Source: Dromiciops gliroides
Lineage: Eukaryota > Chordata > Mammalia > Microbiotheria > Microbiotheriidae
Assembly (NCBI RefSeq): GCF_019393635.1
Contig: NC_057861.1
Coordinates: 742,068,732-742,132,731, forward strand
Reading direction: 5' to 3'
Length of the DNA stretch: 64,000 nucleotides
Positions 10,700 to 22,700 of the stretch are shown here, piece after piece. Under the pieces are notes generated by a model, which saw only the letters and a program-made list of their open reading frames with translations, was not told the DNA's origin and did not search any database. How positions within the stretch are numbered: the stretch's first letter is position 1; each line of letters begins with the position of its first letter. Made by a program: the position numbers and the translations under genes.

Positions 10700-11816
10700 T
10701 CTTTTCTTGGTAAGCCCTCCCTTCTTCCTAACTTCTCTATTACTGCCCAGGGTACCAACATCCTTCCAGTTCCCCTCACAGCCTAGGGATCATCCTTGAT
10801 CCTCACTCTGCCCCTTCCCCCCTCCCCACTCCCATATTCAATCAATTGCTAAGGCCTGTCAATTTCACTCTGGTAACATCTTACATATATATGACCCCTT
10901 CTCTTCTCTATTGCTGCCACCATCTTGGTACAGGCCCTCGTCACCCACCTCACACATGGGCCGTCGAAACAGCCTGCTGGTTACTCAGCCTGTTACAAGT
11001 CTCTCCCAACTCCAGTCCACTCACTACTCAGTTGCCAAAGTGACCATGTCACTCCCAGTCCCAATTCAGTGAACTCAAGTGGCTCCTACCACCCTTAATG
11101 TCAAATATAAAATGCTCTATTGAGCATTCAAAACCATCCACAATCTAGCCAGCCCCAACCTTTCCAGTCTTCTTACACCCTAGTCGCCCCATGTACTCTG
11201 TGATCCAGCGACACTGGCCTCACACAGGATTCTCCATCTTTGGACTCCATTCACTTGTTAGTGCCCATGCCTGAATTCTCTCCTTCCTCCTTTCTGCTTC
11301 CTGGGTTCCCTGGCCACCTTCAAGTTCCAGCTAAAACCCCATCTTCTCCTGGAAGCCTTTCCCAATGCCCCTTAATGCTGATTCCTTCCCTTGGTTAATT
11401 ATCTCCAACGTATCCTGTCTACAGTTGGTTTGCACATGCTTTCTCCCACTAGACTATGAGCTCCTTAAGAGGAGAGACTGTCTTTTGCCTCTTTTATCCC
11501 TAATGCTTAGCAAAATGATGGGCACGTTTCATTTCAGTCATTTTTAAGTCATGTCTGACTCTTCATGACCCCGTTTGGGGTTTTCTTGGCAAAGATACTG
11601 GAGTGGTTTGCCATTTCCTTCTCCAGCTCATTTGACAGATGAGGAAACTGAGGCAAGCAGGGTGAAGTGACTTGCCCAGGGTTACTTAGCTTAGTGTCTG
11701 AGGCTGGATTTGAACTCAGGAAGATCAGTCTTCCTGACTCTAGGCCCGGTATTCTATCACTTCACCACCTAGCCTGGAACATAGTAGGTGTTTAATAAAT
11801 GTTTATCCTCTGACTG
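10700..11816 (+). repeat. L2 LINE 3-prime end, interrupted by MAR1
   Basis: Long, well-ordered L2 tail: TATAAAATGCTCTATTGAGC, CTAGCCAGCCCCAACCTTTC, GTCTTCTTACACCCTAGTCG, TGGAAGCCTTTCCCAATGCC, ACTATGAGCTCCTTAAGAGG. It resumes after the MAR1 with GGAACATAGTAGGTGTTTAA and TAAATG. Confidence 0.85.
11525..11774 (-). mobile_element. MAR1-type SINE inside L2
   Basis: Reversed MAR1: GTCATGTCTGACTCTTCATG, TTTGGGGTTTTCTTGGCAAA, then core and head ending in CACTTCACCACCTAGCC. It cuts the L2 just before its terminal AATAAATG, so it is younger than L2. Confidence 0.85.
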
Positions 11817-12218
11817 GTATGCCTCCACCCCCAGCCTTTAGGCTTTCCCACAATAACCCTTTGATGTAGGTGCTGTGATGCTACATGTTTCTCTAATGAC
11901 CACCCCCAGGAGGTTTCCAGGTAACCCTCCCCTCAAAAAACCTTTCTTACCATCTTGGAAACATTAGAAGTCTGTAAAAGTTGGGGAACAGCGCCGTTGC
12001 GAGCTCTGAGATGGAGCTGTGGCTACTAGCGGAGAAGATTAAGACCAGCTGTAGCCCTCTCCCTACTCAAACTAACCATTTGTCATCTCTTCCTACCAAA
12101 CCGATTTCCTAATGTGGAAAACAAATCATTCCAGTGACAAGCTTGCCCTGCAATTAGTCTTGGTTAAAAGACAGAAGATTCCCTCTGGGCAAGAAGCCTG
12201 TGACCTTCGATTCCTTAG

Positions 12219-12247
12219 AGAAGCGAAAGTTTGAAGAAGGAAGGAAG
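12219..12247 (+). promoter_or_regulatory. Candidate ETS/IRF-type elements upstream of TATA
   Basis: AGAAGCGAAAG (12219-12229) resembles an ETS-IRF composite or half-ISRE, and AAGGAAGGAAG (12237-12247) holds two GGAA cores. They lie 26-54 bases upstream of the TATA box. DNASE1L3 is known to be expressed in dendritic cells and macrophages, where PU.1 and IRF8 act, so the match is plausible but unproven. Confidence 0.4.
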
Positions 12248-12272
12248 CCTGTCATTCCTGCTATCTGCAGCC

Positions 12273-12280
12273 TATATAAG
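12273..12280 (+). promoter_or_regulatory. DNASE1L3: TATA box of DNASE1L3
   Basis: TATATAAG in a GC-richer setting, 94 bases upstream of the start ATG. Start of transcription is expected near 12303-12310. No CpG island is visible, which fits a tissue-restricted TATA promoter. Confidence 0.7.
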
Positions 12281-12303
12281 CCGGCGGGCTGCAGCGGAGC
12301 AGG

Positions 12304-12366
12304 GCACTCCTTGCAGCGCTGACTTAGCCGGCTGCACCTTGATCTCAGCGGGGGTGGGGGGAGGCA
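12304..12366 (+). other. DNASE1L3: 5-prime UTR of DNASE1L3 (inferred start)
   Basis: About 63 bases from the inferred start to the ATG, with no upstream ATG. The start context GGCAATGG has G at -3 and G at +4, a strong initiation context. A splice junction within the leader cannot be excluded. Confidence 0.55.
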
Positions 12367-12507
12367 ATGGCAAGGATGCTGCCTGTCGTCCTACTGCTGC
12401 TTCTCTCCCTGAACAGCATCTGGACCTTGAGAATCTGCTCCTTCAACATCAGGTCCTTTGGGGAGGCAAAGAGAGAGAATTCCAAAGCCATGGATGTTAT
12501 CGTCAAG
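12367..12507 (+). CDS. DNASE1L3: DNASE1L3 coding exon 1
   Basis: Residues 1-47: signal peptide and the first beta strand (RICSFNIRSFGEAK) through MDVIVK. The donor is AAG|GTAAGG, phase 0. An in-frame Met4 is an alternative start, but Met1 has the better context and gives the usual leader length. Confidence 0.96.
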
Positions 12508-15500
12508 GTAAGGATCCTGACACCTGTGTCTTAAAGACGAGTTTGGCTGCACTCCAGGAAGGCTCTGTGCCCCGGGAGCTGAGTTCTCTGCAAAGCAGGA
12601 ATATCAGAGAACACACTTTCCAGTATAACTGCCCCTTTCCCGGAGCTAGTCCCAAGAGCGGCAGCCAGAGGCATGCTGCAACTGGAGTCAAGAGCCACTG
12701 CCAACCTTTTTGTGCCGCAGCAAACTGTCCAATACTTCCGATCCTCGTTTGCAAAACGAAGGGGTTGGAGTCATTGGCCTCTAACTCCAGATCAGTGATG
12801 CCTTGACCTTGGGTTCTGATTGTTCTTCTGACATGGGTCACCTTGGGCAAACTGATGGATCTCTCTGAGCATTAGTTTTCTCATCTGAAAAATGGGCTTA
12901 AAATACTTGGAGGGGCAGCCTCAGAGACAGCTGGCCTCAGCGTATGGATGATTTGGGTTTAGTTCTGCCCCTGATCCATACTGGCTACATGAACCAAGGT
13001 CACTTAGATTCTTGGTGCCTCTCTTTGGAACGCAGAGAGGGTGCCAAACTGCATTGGGACAGAGTATCCTCATTAAGAATCCTGATACCAAAGAATTGGG
13101 TCCTGATGTGGAAGAGAAATAGCTCATTCTCTTTGGCCCCAAAGGGCAGAGCAGGGAGCAAAGATGGGCGCAAATGTATTCAGGGTTGACCACAGTGAAA
13201 ACTCCCTAACAATCCGAGCTGCCCCATTGGGGCGGGCTGCCTTAGGAGAATGGGTTCCTCTGCATTCGACATTTAAAGCAAAAGCTAGATGGTCCCTCAG
13301 GACTTTTATAGGTTGCACTAGAGGGCCAATGATGTCCCTTTCAAATCTGAGAATCTGTGATTAAAACCTCAATCCTAAACACCCATACAAGTCAATTGAA
13401 CTGCTTAGTAACTATTTACCTTTAAATCAATTCATTCCGATGCACAGAAAATCTCCTGACCATTTGCTAGACTCTCCCTCCACCTCCAAGAAGATTCTTT
13501 GCTGGTCCACCCTTTTTTTAGTCACTTTTCCTCCTGTTTGGATGTAATTAGCTTATATGCTCTTCTTCAAATTCTGCTTTTTTTTTTTTTTTTGATGAGC
13601 CAGCAAATTCAGCTGAGAAGTAGCAGTAACTAAAAATGATCTGCTCCAAAAATTAGGACCCATTTAAATCTTGGTCTTTAGGGCTTATCTAGCCAATTAA
13701 TATCCCACCATATTTCTCATGGCCTGAGAGGCACAACAGGGGTAAATGGGGAGAAACTCTATATAAGGAAAGTATTTTCTGACTTCAAAATGGGAAGTCC
13801 CTGATGGTTAACTCAGTAATGGTTAAGGGTTATAGCCAGAAGGGTCATTAGAGTTCATCGGTCCAATCTCTTCACTTTATATGAGGAAACTGAGGTCTAA
13901 GAGGTGTTAAGTAACTTGCCCAAGGTAACACAGGACGTGAGCAGCATTATCCCACTTGCTTATTGATCACTCTAAACAGTTGCTGCTGACTGGGATTGGG
14001 ATTTTGGGTTGTTGGGGTTTTTTTTAGATTTTAAAATTTTATCTGTCTTTTTAATATCACCTTAATTTCTGAATATATTCCCCCTCCCTCACCGCTCAGC
14101 AAGTCATCCCTCCTAACAAAGAAAAAAAAATGTGTTGACAAAAATTCAGCAAAACTAACCAACATGTCAGATGAGAAGGATGACACATGCAACATTCCAC
14201 ACCCATAGTCCCTCACCTCTGCAAAGAAGAGAGGGAGGTACATTTTCTTAATTCTCTCAGGACAATGAAATTGCACAACATTCAGTGTCAGGTTTTTCCG
14301 TTCTTTCTCTTGGCATTGTTGTGGGCATTAGGTAGATTTTATTTTAAAGAAATAGCATTTAAAAAAATAGCATTTTGGTGTTCCGTGGATTGCTGTGGAG
14401 GGTGGAGCCTTGGGACGTCTCCTGCTCTGTAAGCAGTAAGTATTCCCCTGAGAACCTTGATTCACATGTTGCCCATTGGCTGGAAATCAAACTGTGCCTA
14501 ATGTGTTTACTGATGACTCATGGTCTTTGCCACCTAAGCCTGCTCGTTGAATGAGTTTGCATGTGTGAAGTGTCTGAAACAGCATGGGATGATGGCAAGG
14601 GAGATGGATGAAGAGCCTGGAAACCCAGGCACTCACCCTGGGGACATTGACTAGGTGAAATAGACCCTGACCTCAAGGGGCTTACTTTCCACCTGGGGGT
14701 GTTGGGGTAGGGAAGGGATCAACTGGTACATGAAGAATCAAGTAGGGGGCAGCTAGGTGGCACATTGGATAGAGCACTGGCCCTGGATTCAGAAGGACCT
14801 GAGTTCAAATTCAGCCTCAGACACTTAACACTTACTAGCTGTGTGACCCTGGGCAAGTCACTTAACCCCAATTACCTCACCCCCCAAAAAATAAATAAAT
14901 AAAATCAAGTAGGAGGACATTTGAGGAGGGAGAGAATGCCAGGAGCTGAGGGTGGGGATCAAGGCAGGAGGGAAGACCATGGTGAGGGAGGGGAAATGAG
15001 GAAAGAGGGGACTCATGGCATGGGAGGGGGAATAACTTATGGCACATCAAGCTAGGGGAACAACGAGCCGTCAAGTTTAGCTTGAATATAAAGCACACGC
15101 TAAAGAGCAGCTTGAAATAGAAGTGGGAGCCGGATCACAACAGGCCATGAGTACTGGGGGAGGGGCCTAAAGCGGCTAAAGTTTACCCATGGACAATGGG
15201 GAGCCATGGGAGGTTTCATAGGTGCTTGGAAATGTCAGGCTGTGAGGAGACTGGCCGGAAACGGCTTTTCAGAATAATTAGAATCTGACCAGGACAGAAC
15301 TAGGTCCCCAGACTTCCTTGCTGGGGTTCTGATCCTGAAGGCAGTTAGGGGCCAGGGATGGGGCTGAATCAGACCATGTTATCTCCTGTGGTCTTCCAAG
15401 AAGCCCTCCCCACCCTTGTCTCCTGGAACCCACCGCTCACGATGAGGATAACAAGCATTTGTACAGCGTTTTTTAGGATTTGCAAGGTGTTTGACATACT

Positions 15501-18500
15501 TTGCTCACAACAATCTTGGGGAATAAGTGACCATCGTTGTTATCTCTATTTTACAAATCAGGAAACTGAGGCAGACAGAGGTGAAGTGACTTAACTGTCC
15601 GAGGTAGTATTTAAACTAAGCTCTCCCTGAGTCCAAGCCCTGTCCCCAAGTCAGCTTCAAGGCTCACATCTAATGCCACTTCTTACAAGAAGCCTTTCGT
15701 AATTCTCCCCGGTGGTTAGTGCCCTCCCCCCATCTTCCAAAGTCAGGAAAGGCAGTCAGGATCTAACAGGAAAAGGGAGAAACATCACGAATGAATTTAG
15801 CTGGGGGCAGATGAGGTCAAGGTCTTGGGTTGTATCCACAGGAAGAACATGAACCACAGGCCATTCCCTGGTGGAAAAGACCCAGAGCATGAAGGCCCAT
15901 CCCAGCTCACGGAAGCCCTTGGCAACTGACATCCCTGTGAGGGGTGAGATTTTTTTCTGTTGCCGTTTTAAAAGGAGACTTGTTTCCAGAGGCAAACAGG
16001 ACATCGCCTCAGTGAAGATATGATGGGTGTCAAATGTCATTTGGTGATCAGGAATGCTTCCTACAAGGAGGAAAGGAATCCTTTCATAAACAGAGAGACA
16101 CAGGGGCAGCTAGGTGGCGCAGTGGATAGAGCACCGGCCCTGGAGTCAGGAGTACCTGGGTTCAAATCTGGTCTCAGACACTTAACACTTACTAGCTGTG
16201 TGACCCTGGGCAAGTCACTTGACCCCAATTGCCTCACAAAAAAAAAAATTAAAAAAAAATAAATAAACAGAGAGACAATGGGGCATATATCCTGAACAGA
16301 ATGTGGATTTGGAGTTTGGAGGCCTGGGGGCAGAATCCATCTTCCCTTACTGCCAGCTGGGAGACCATGAACTAGTGTCTCTGAGCCTCAGTTTGTTTAT
16401 CTCAAATATGGCAGATTGTAAACCGCGTGTGCCCACTCCCCATCATTGTAAGGCTCAGATGGCTTAGGATGGTTTAAAGCTTGTTCAGTTGTTTCAGTCA
16501 TGTCCAGTTCTCTGTGATCCCATTTGGGGTTTTCTTGGCAGAGATACTGGAGTGATTTGCCATTCTCTTCTCCAGATCATTTGACAGATGAAGAAACTGA
16601 GGCATGCAGGGTTAAGTGACTTGCCCAGGGTCACATAGCTAGGAAGTGTCTGGGGACAGATTTTAATTGAGGTCTTCCTGACTCCAGGGCAAGCATTCTA
16701 TCCACTGTGTTACTTAACCTATAAAAAAAGTTTATTAAAATTATTATTAAAACTTAAAGTTTCACTAATATTTTAGGAGACCATGCATGTGTAACACACA
16801 CATGTGAAACATCTGGAACATGCCATGTTTAATGGCATATTTGTACGTGTATACATATATGCACATGTACACATTGTGTGGTTACACATATGTACATACA
16901 TGTGGGGTACTTTGCACATTTTAAACCATCATACAAACATCTATTTTTATTATTATTATTATCAGAAAACCTGAAACAGGTGACATGAAATAGCCACAAA
17001 GGGAATGTATGGCCGAACACACTCATCAGTATTTGTCTTGCACTGCTGTCATGTCATCTGAAGGACAGAAATGTGCGGCACCTAAAAGGTGTGTGTCCTG
17101 CAGCCGTGCCCCCCAGACCCATCATTTCTCCCAGTCCATGGCACAGAAAGAAGAGACAACTGTGATGCTAAGTGATTGGCATTGAAAGCATGAGAACTGA
17201 CTTGTTTGCAGCCCAATTTTCTGACCTTCAGAGAAAACCCAAAGAGAGTCTGGTCATCAGCAGCAGGACAAAGGGGGGGCTTTGTTTCTTTGATTCACCT
17301 CTTCTTTTATCCAGATGAGCATCTTGGTCTTATAGATTTAGGGCTGGACCAGACTGTGGAGGTCATGGGGCCCAACCCGCTCATTTTATTGGTGAAGAGG
17401 CTTCGTTGAGCATAGACTTGATGGTCATGTAGCTGCCAGATTAACTTTTTCAAAAAGTTCTGCTAAGTATTGTGTGATGGTCAGCTATGATAGACTCAGG
17501 TCTTCTCAGCAATACAATGATCCAAGATAATGCCAAAAGACTCATGCTGGAAAATGCTCTCCACATCCAGAAAAAGAACTGTGGAGTCTGAATGCAAATT
17601 GAAGCATGCTATTTTTACTTTTTTGTGTGCTTTTTTTTGTTTTGTTTTGGTTTTTGCAGGCGATGGGGGTTAAGTGACTTGCCCAAGGTCACACAGCTAG
17701 TAAGTGTCAAGTGTCTGAGGCTGGATTTGAACTCAGGTCCTCCTGAATCCAGGGCCAGTGCTTTAACCACTGCACCATCTAGCTGCCCCCTTTTGTGTGC
17801 TTTTTTATGGCTGTTCCCTTTTGTTCTGTTTCTTCTTTCACAACATGACTAATATGGAAATATGATTACATGTGTAGAACCTATATCAGATTGCTGATAC
17901 AGCATTCTTGGGGAGGGATAGAAAAGGGAAGGCAGGGGAGAAAATTTGGAACTCAATTTTTTTTTTAAAGGAATGTTGAAAACTATCTTTATATGTAATT
18001 AGGAAAAATAAAATACTATTTGCCAAACAAACAACCCAATGTTGTTAAATATTTGTCATGCCACTGGTCAAGAACATTCAAAGGCTCCATGTTACCTTAC
18101 ATTTTTACTTTTTTTTTTTTTGCAGGGCAATGAGGGTTAGGTGATTTGCCCAGGGTCACACAGCTAGTAAGTGTCAAGTGTCTGAGGCTGGATTTGAACT
18201 TGGGTCCTCCTGAATACAGGGCTAGTGCTTTATCCACTGTGACACCTAGCTGCCCTCTCCACGTTGCCTTAAGGCAACATGACATAATAAAGTTGGCCTC
18301 ACAATCAGAAGGGCCTGGGTTCAATCAAGTCCATTTTCTGGCACATCCTGGCTGTGTAACCTTGGCCTTAATGATCTAAGCCAATGGTGTCAAACTCAAA
18401 GAGGAACAAAGGCCATTCAACTGTCCATGAGGATCCCTGGGGAGGGTGTCCATTGGCTCCTTTTTAAAATACAATCTTATCTTTGTTTCATCACACTTGT

Positions 18501-19739
18501 ATTTATTTTGCTAAATATTTCCCAGTTGCATCTGAATCTGGTTTGGGCTGGACTTCCCTTTCAGCAACTCAGACTAGACGTTTCAGAGGAGGCGCCCACC
18601 TGGCTGAGGAGGAGTTTCCTCCCCAGGGAGTCCTATCCCTGTCCTAGTCACAGAATCACAGGGTCTCTCACTGGGGTGTGCCCACTGCTTTATCCACTGT
18701 CACTTGCTGGGCTCTCCAGGGTGAATGAGCACCTCCCCAGGCTCAATTTCCTGTTGTTGCTGTGCCCTAGCCAAAAAATGCTGAACGTGTTCCTTCTGAT
18801 GTCCTGCCGATCTTTTGTCCCAGGTCATCAAACGCTGTGACATCATGCTCCTGATGGAAATCAAGGACTCCCACAACATCATCTGTCCTACCTTGGTGAA
18901 AATGCTGAATGGGTAAGAAAAACGAAAGTCTTCATCCCCCTTCATGTAAACAAGCAAGAGCAAAGGGGAACTGAAACCAGGAAGGAGGCAGGAGCAGAGA
19001 CCCTGCCCAGCTGAAGCGTCTGGCTGCCTCTGCTCATATTCCCGAGGACCACCATGTCCCAAGGAGAGACCTTTAGGCAGCACGCAGGGTGAATATACAG
19101 AGGTTAAAATAGCAAAACCCCAAACAAGGAAACAGATAAGAGAAAGGAAAGAGAAACACAAAGGAAGGAAAGATATAAGAAGCCAACTGGATGGAGTCAA
19201 GAGACATGGGTTTCCTCTTGACTGGGCAGCCTTGGGCAAGTCACCTAGCTTCTCAAGGACTCAGTTTCCACATTTGTAAAATGAGACCAGATGGACCTCA
19301 GCAAGAACATTCATTCTATGACTCTGTCCTTCTTGGGAAGAGGAAGGAAGCGTTGAGAAAGGTAAATTTGCCTTCTTGGCCCAAAGTCAAGCTCTGCCTT
19401 CCAGAGAACCTCCTGGCATCTTCAGTTCTCACCTGCTTCCTCTCTCTTTTGCCATGGATCAGTGCCCAGGGGCAGAAGGGAGGGGCAGCTGGATTGGAGA
19501 TCTCTTCATGTGCACTGCTGGGTGACACAATCCTACCTCATAGGATCAGTCACTTAGAGCCCAAAGGGCCCTTAGACATCTAGTCCAAGCCAGCCATTTT
19601 ATAGCTGAGGAATTTGAGGGCCAGAGAATGGAAGGGATCCAAGATCCCACAGCCAGGATCCTAGATGTAGAGGCATAGAGGGCCCGTCCCTTTTATTTTA
19701 CTGATAAGCAATCCAAGAAGTGAAACAATTTGCCCACAG

Positions 19740-19793
<54 letters not shown>

Positions 19794-22700
19794 CCATCGG
19801 GTGCATACTTCTGTTTCTCAGTTCTTTCTCTGGAGGTGGAGGAGAAATGTTTCCCTTTTCCCACTTGACCAAAGTCCAAAGATGCTTGACACATGTTCTC
19901 ACAAGTACATTACAAGATCCCTTTTAAGGCAATTGGATTAATGAGTCATTTACATACAAATCATAGAAATAGGGCTGGGCTATCCTAGCTATTCAAAACA
20001 AGCCTAGACCTACATAAACAGGAAGTTGGAGTTCAATCTATCATGACCTAACCCAGCCAAGTTCTGGGTTTGGCTTCAAAAACATGTCAAAACCCTGGAT
20101 CCTGCAGGGGCTGTAAAGGGACCCAAAAGGTCCCCAAAAAGGAACTTCAAAGTTCTCCAAGACTCCGGGCTCTGCACACATAGGGAAGGAGGTGGCTGAG
20201 CTGAGACGCTGGGCTCTGTTGTGGCCTTCCTATTACTGAATCCTTCATTTCTGGAGCTCTTGACTGAGGGTGGGGATAGAAAATAGTCATTTTAACTTGA
20301 ATTCCTACAACTTGGGGGAAGGTTTCCAGCATGTATTTGACAAAAGTGAACAGAACCCAAATCTCCCAAATTCAGGATGACAGCTAGAGGTAGTTAAGGG
20401 GATGGAGAGAAGACAGATGAAGCCCAGAAGGAAGAAGGCCAGTTTCCACTGAAAGAGTCTAATGTGGTGATTCTTTTAAGGGATTCACACGAAACTACAG
20501 AATCCCAGAATTAAAACATCTCTATAGCACCTTAATTACGGCTTGTAAAGCTTTTTACATCTATTTTATAAATATATAGGGCAATAATAACAAGAATCTC
20601 CTTCACAATACATCTGGTAATCGGCCTTCCTCCAGTGAGGGGGAGCCCACCACCTCAGAGGTTGCCCAGAGCACTTGGGGGTGGCTCAGGAAGGGGCTTT
20701 TCCCTGATAGCAAGCCTAAATCCCTCTTCCATACCACCGAGACTCAAGCCCTTCATAGCACTGTAGACTTAGCAGCTGGAAGAAACAGGGGGGACTACCC
20801 AGTCCAGTCCCATCTTTTTTTTTTTTTTTTGGTGAGGCAATTGGGGTTAACTGACTTGCCCAGGGTCACACAGCTAGTAAGCATCAAATGTCTGAGGCCA
20901 GATTTGAACTCAGGTACTCCTGACTCCAGGGCCAGTACCCTATCCACTGTGCCACCTAGCCGCCCCCAGTCCCATCATTTTACAAATGAGGAAAGTGACA
21001 GCTTTCAAGTCCTCCCTGAGTCATCTCTACACCCAACCTTCCTGGTTCCTTCACTGATGTTCAGGTAGAATGTTCACAAGGCCTTGTGCCATATTGTTGG
21101 CCTCGCCTGGACACTTTCAAGCCAATCAATATCCTTCCTAAAATGTGACACTCAAGGTTGAACCCAATGCTCCAGAGGAGGCCTGACCAAGGCAGTCTGG
21201 CCTCTTGGGGGAAGTTGCTGCATTACTACATTGCAAGACAAGTGGCTTTCTGTCACATGTATTCTTTTGGTGTTTACATTTTTATTTAATTTTTTGGGTT
21301 ACATTTTAAGTTCTGAGCTGTCTCCCTCCCTCCGTTAGTCCCTCCTCACTCCACACTAGAGAAGGCCACCACTTGACACAGATAAACATGCATGCCTGCA
21401 TACATGTACACACATGCACACACACGTGTGCACAGTGCAACACATGCATGTGTATGCGTCACATGTATGTGCCTTCTGTGCATACATATACACACATGCA
21501 CGCACATATATAAACCATACTAGGCATACTTCTATTATTCAGTTCTTTCTCTAGAGGTGGATAGAATCTTCCTTCATGGGTCCTTTGTAGTTGATTTGAA
21601 TATTGATCATACTCAGAATAGCTGATTCTCACTGTTATTCTTCCAACATATTGCCATTACTGTACACAAGGTTCTCTTGGCTCAGCTCATTTCACTCTTC
21701 ATTACTTCGTGTAAGTCTATGTTTTTTTCAAATCAACCAGCTCATCACTTCTTACAGCACAGTAGTAGTATTCCATCACCATTACATACTACACTCTGTT
21801 TAGTTATTGCCCAATGGATGGGCATCCCCATGTGATGTTTAAAATCTAAATTGTGGTTGCCTTAAATTAGAAGATTCAGCACTAGTCTTTGGGCATTAAA
21901 CATTTATTAAAGCATACAGATATTCCCATGGAGTTCAGAAAGTTAAGAAAAAAGCCTATTTAGCCTAGAGTTCCAGCCTGGTCTGGTTCTTCCTCAAGTC
22001 CTCTGCCACAAGCCCGCTTCAATCACGAACTCCCTCCAGCAAACTGATTGTGGAAGCTTTTTATAGGTCTGGAACAGAGGCAGTCCTTACACAATGCTTC
22101 AAGCTGATTGGTTGGCATCATCCCAAATCCATTGGTTCTGAAGGTGTTCTCAAGGTGTGATTGCAATCCAGTTAACTTAAAGTAGGCTAATCAGCAGTTA
22201 ATCACTCTCACTTGATTCAATCAGTCTAGATTAATCTCCAGGTGGGTCTTTGAGTATCTGCTAAATCTCATTATTTCATCACACCCACAATGTCCATTTC
22301 TTTGCCACCACAAAGAGAGCTGTGATAAATATTTTAGTACATTTAGGTTCTTTTCATTTTTCCCTGATCACCTTGAGAAACAGACCTAACAGTGGTATTG
22401 TTAGCTCCAAGGGTATACACAGTTTTCTAACTCTTTGGACATAATTCCACTTGTATTACTTTCTTGGTTTTTGGTTTCTGGTTTTTTGGGGGATTTTTTT
22501 GGTGAGGCAGTTGGGGTTAAGTGACTTGCCCAGGGTCACAGAACTAGTAAGTGTTAAGTGTCTGAAGCCAGATTTGAACTCAGGTCCTCCTGAATCCAGG
22601 GCCAGTGCTCTATCCGCTGCACCACCTAGCTGCCCCTTTCTTTCTAAAAATAATATTTTATTTTCCCCCAGTTATATAAAAAGACAATAGTTAACATTTA

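Noticed and set aside
12231..12806. 191-codon open frame over the promoter and exon 1
   Set aside because: Wrong frame for exon 1, begins upstream of the TATA box and runs through the exon 1 donor; a shadow of DNASE1L3.
18700..19239. 179-codon open frame on the - strand
   Set aside because: Antisense shadow of exon 2 and surrounding intron, with no recognisable domain.
19661..19941. Cys-Val and Thr-His repeat proteins
   Set aside because: Products of the (AC)n microsatellite.
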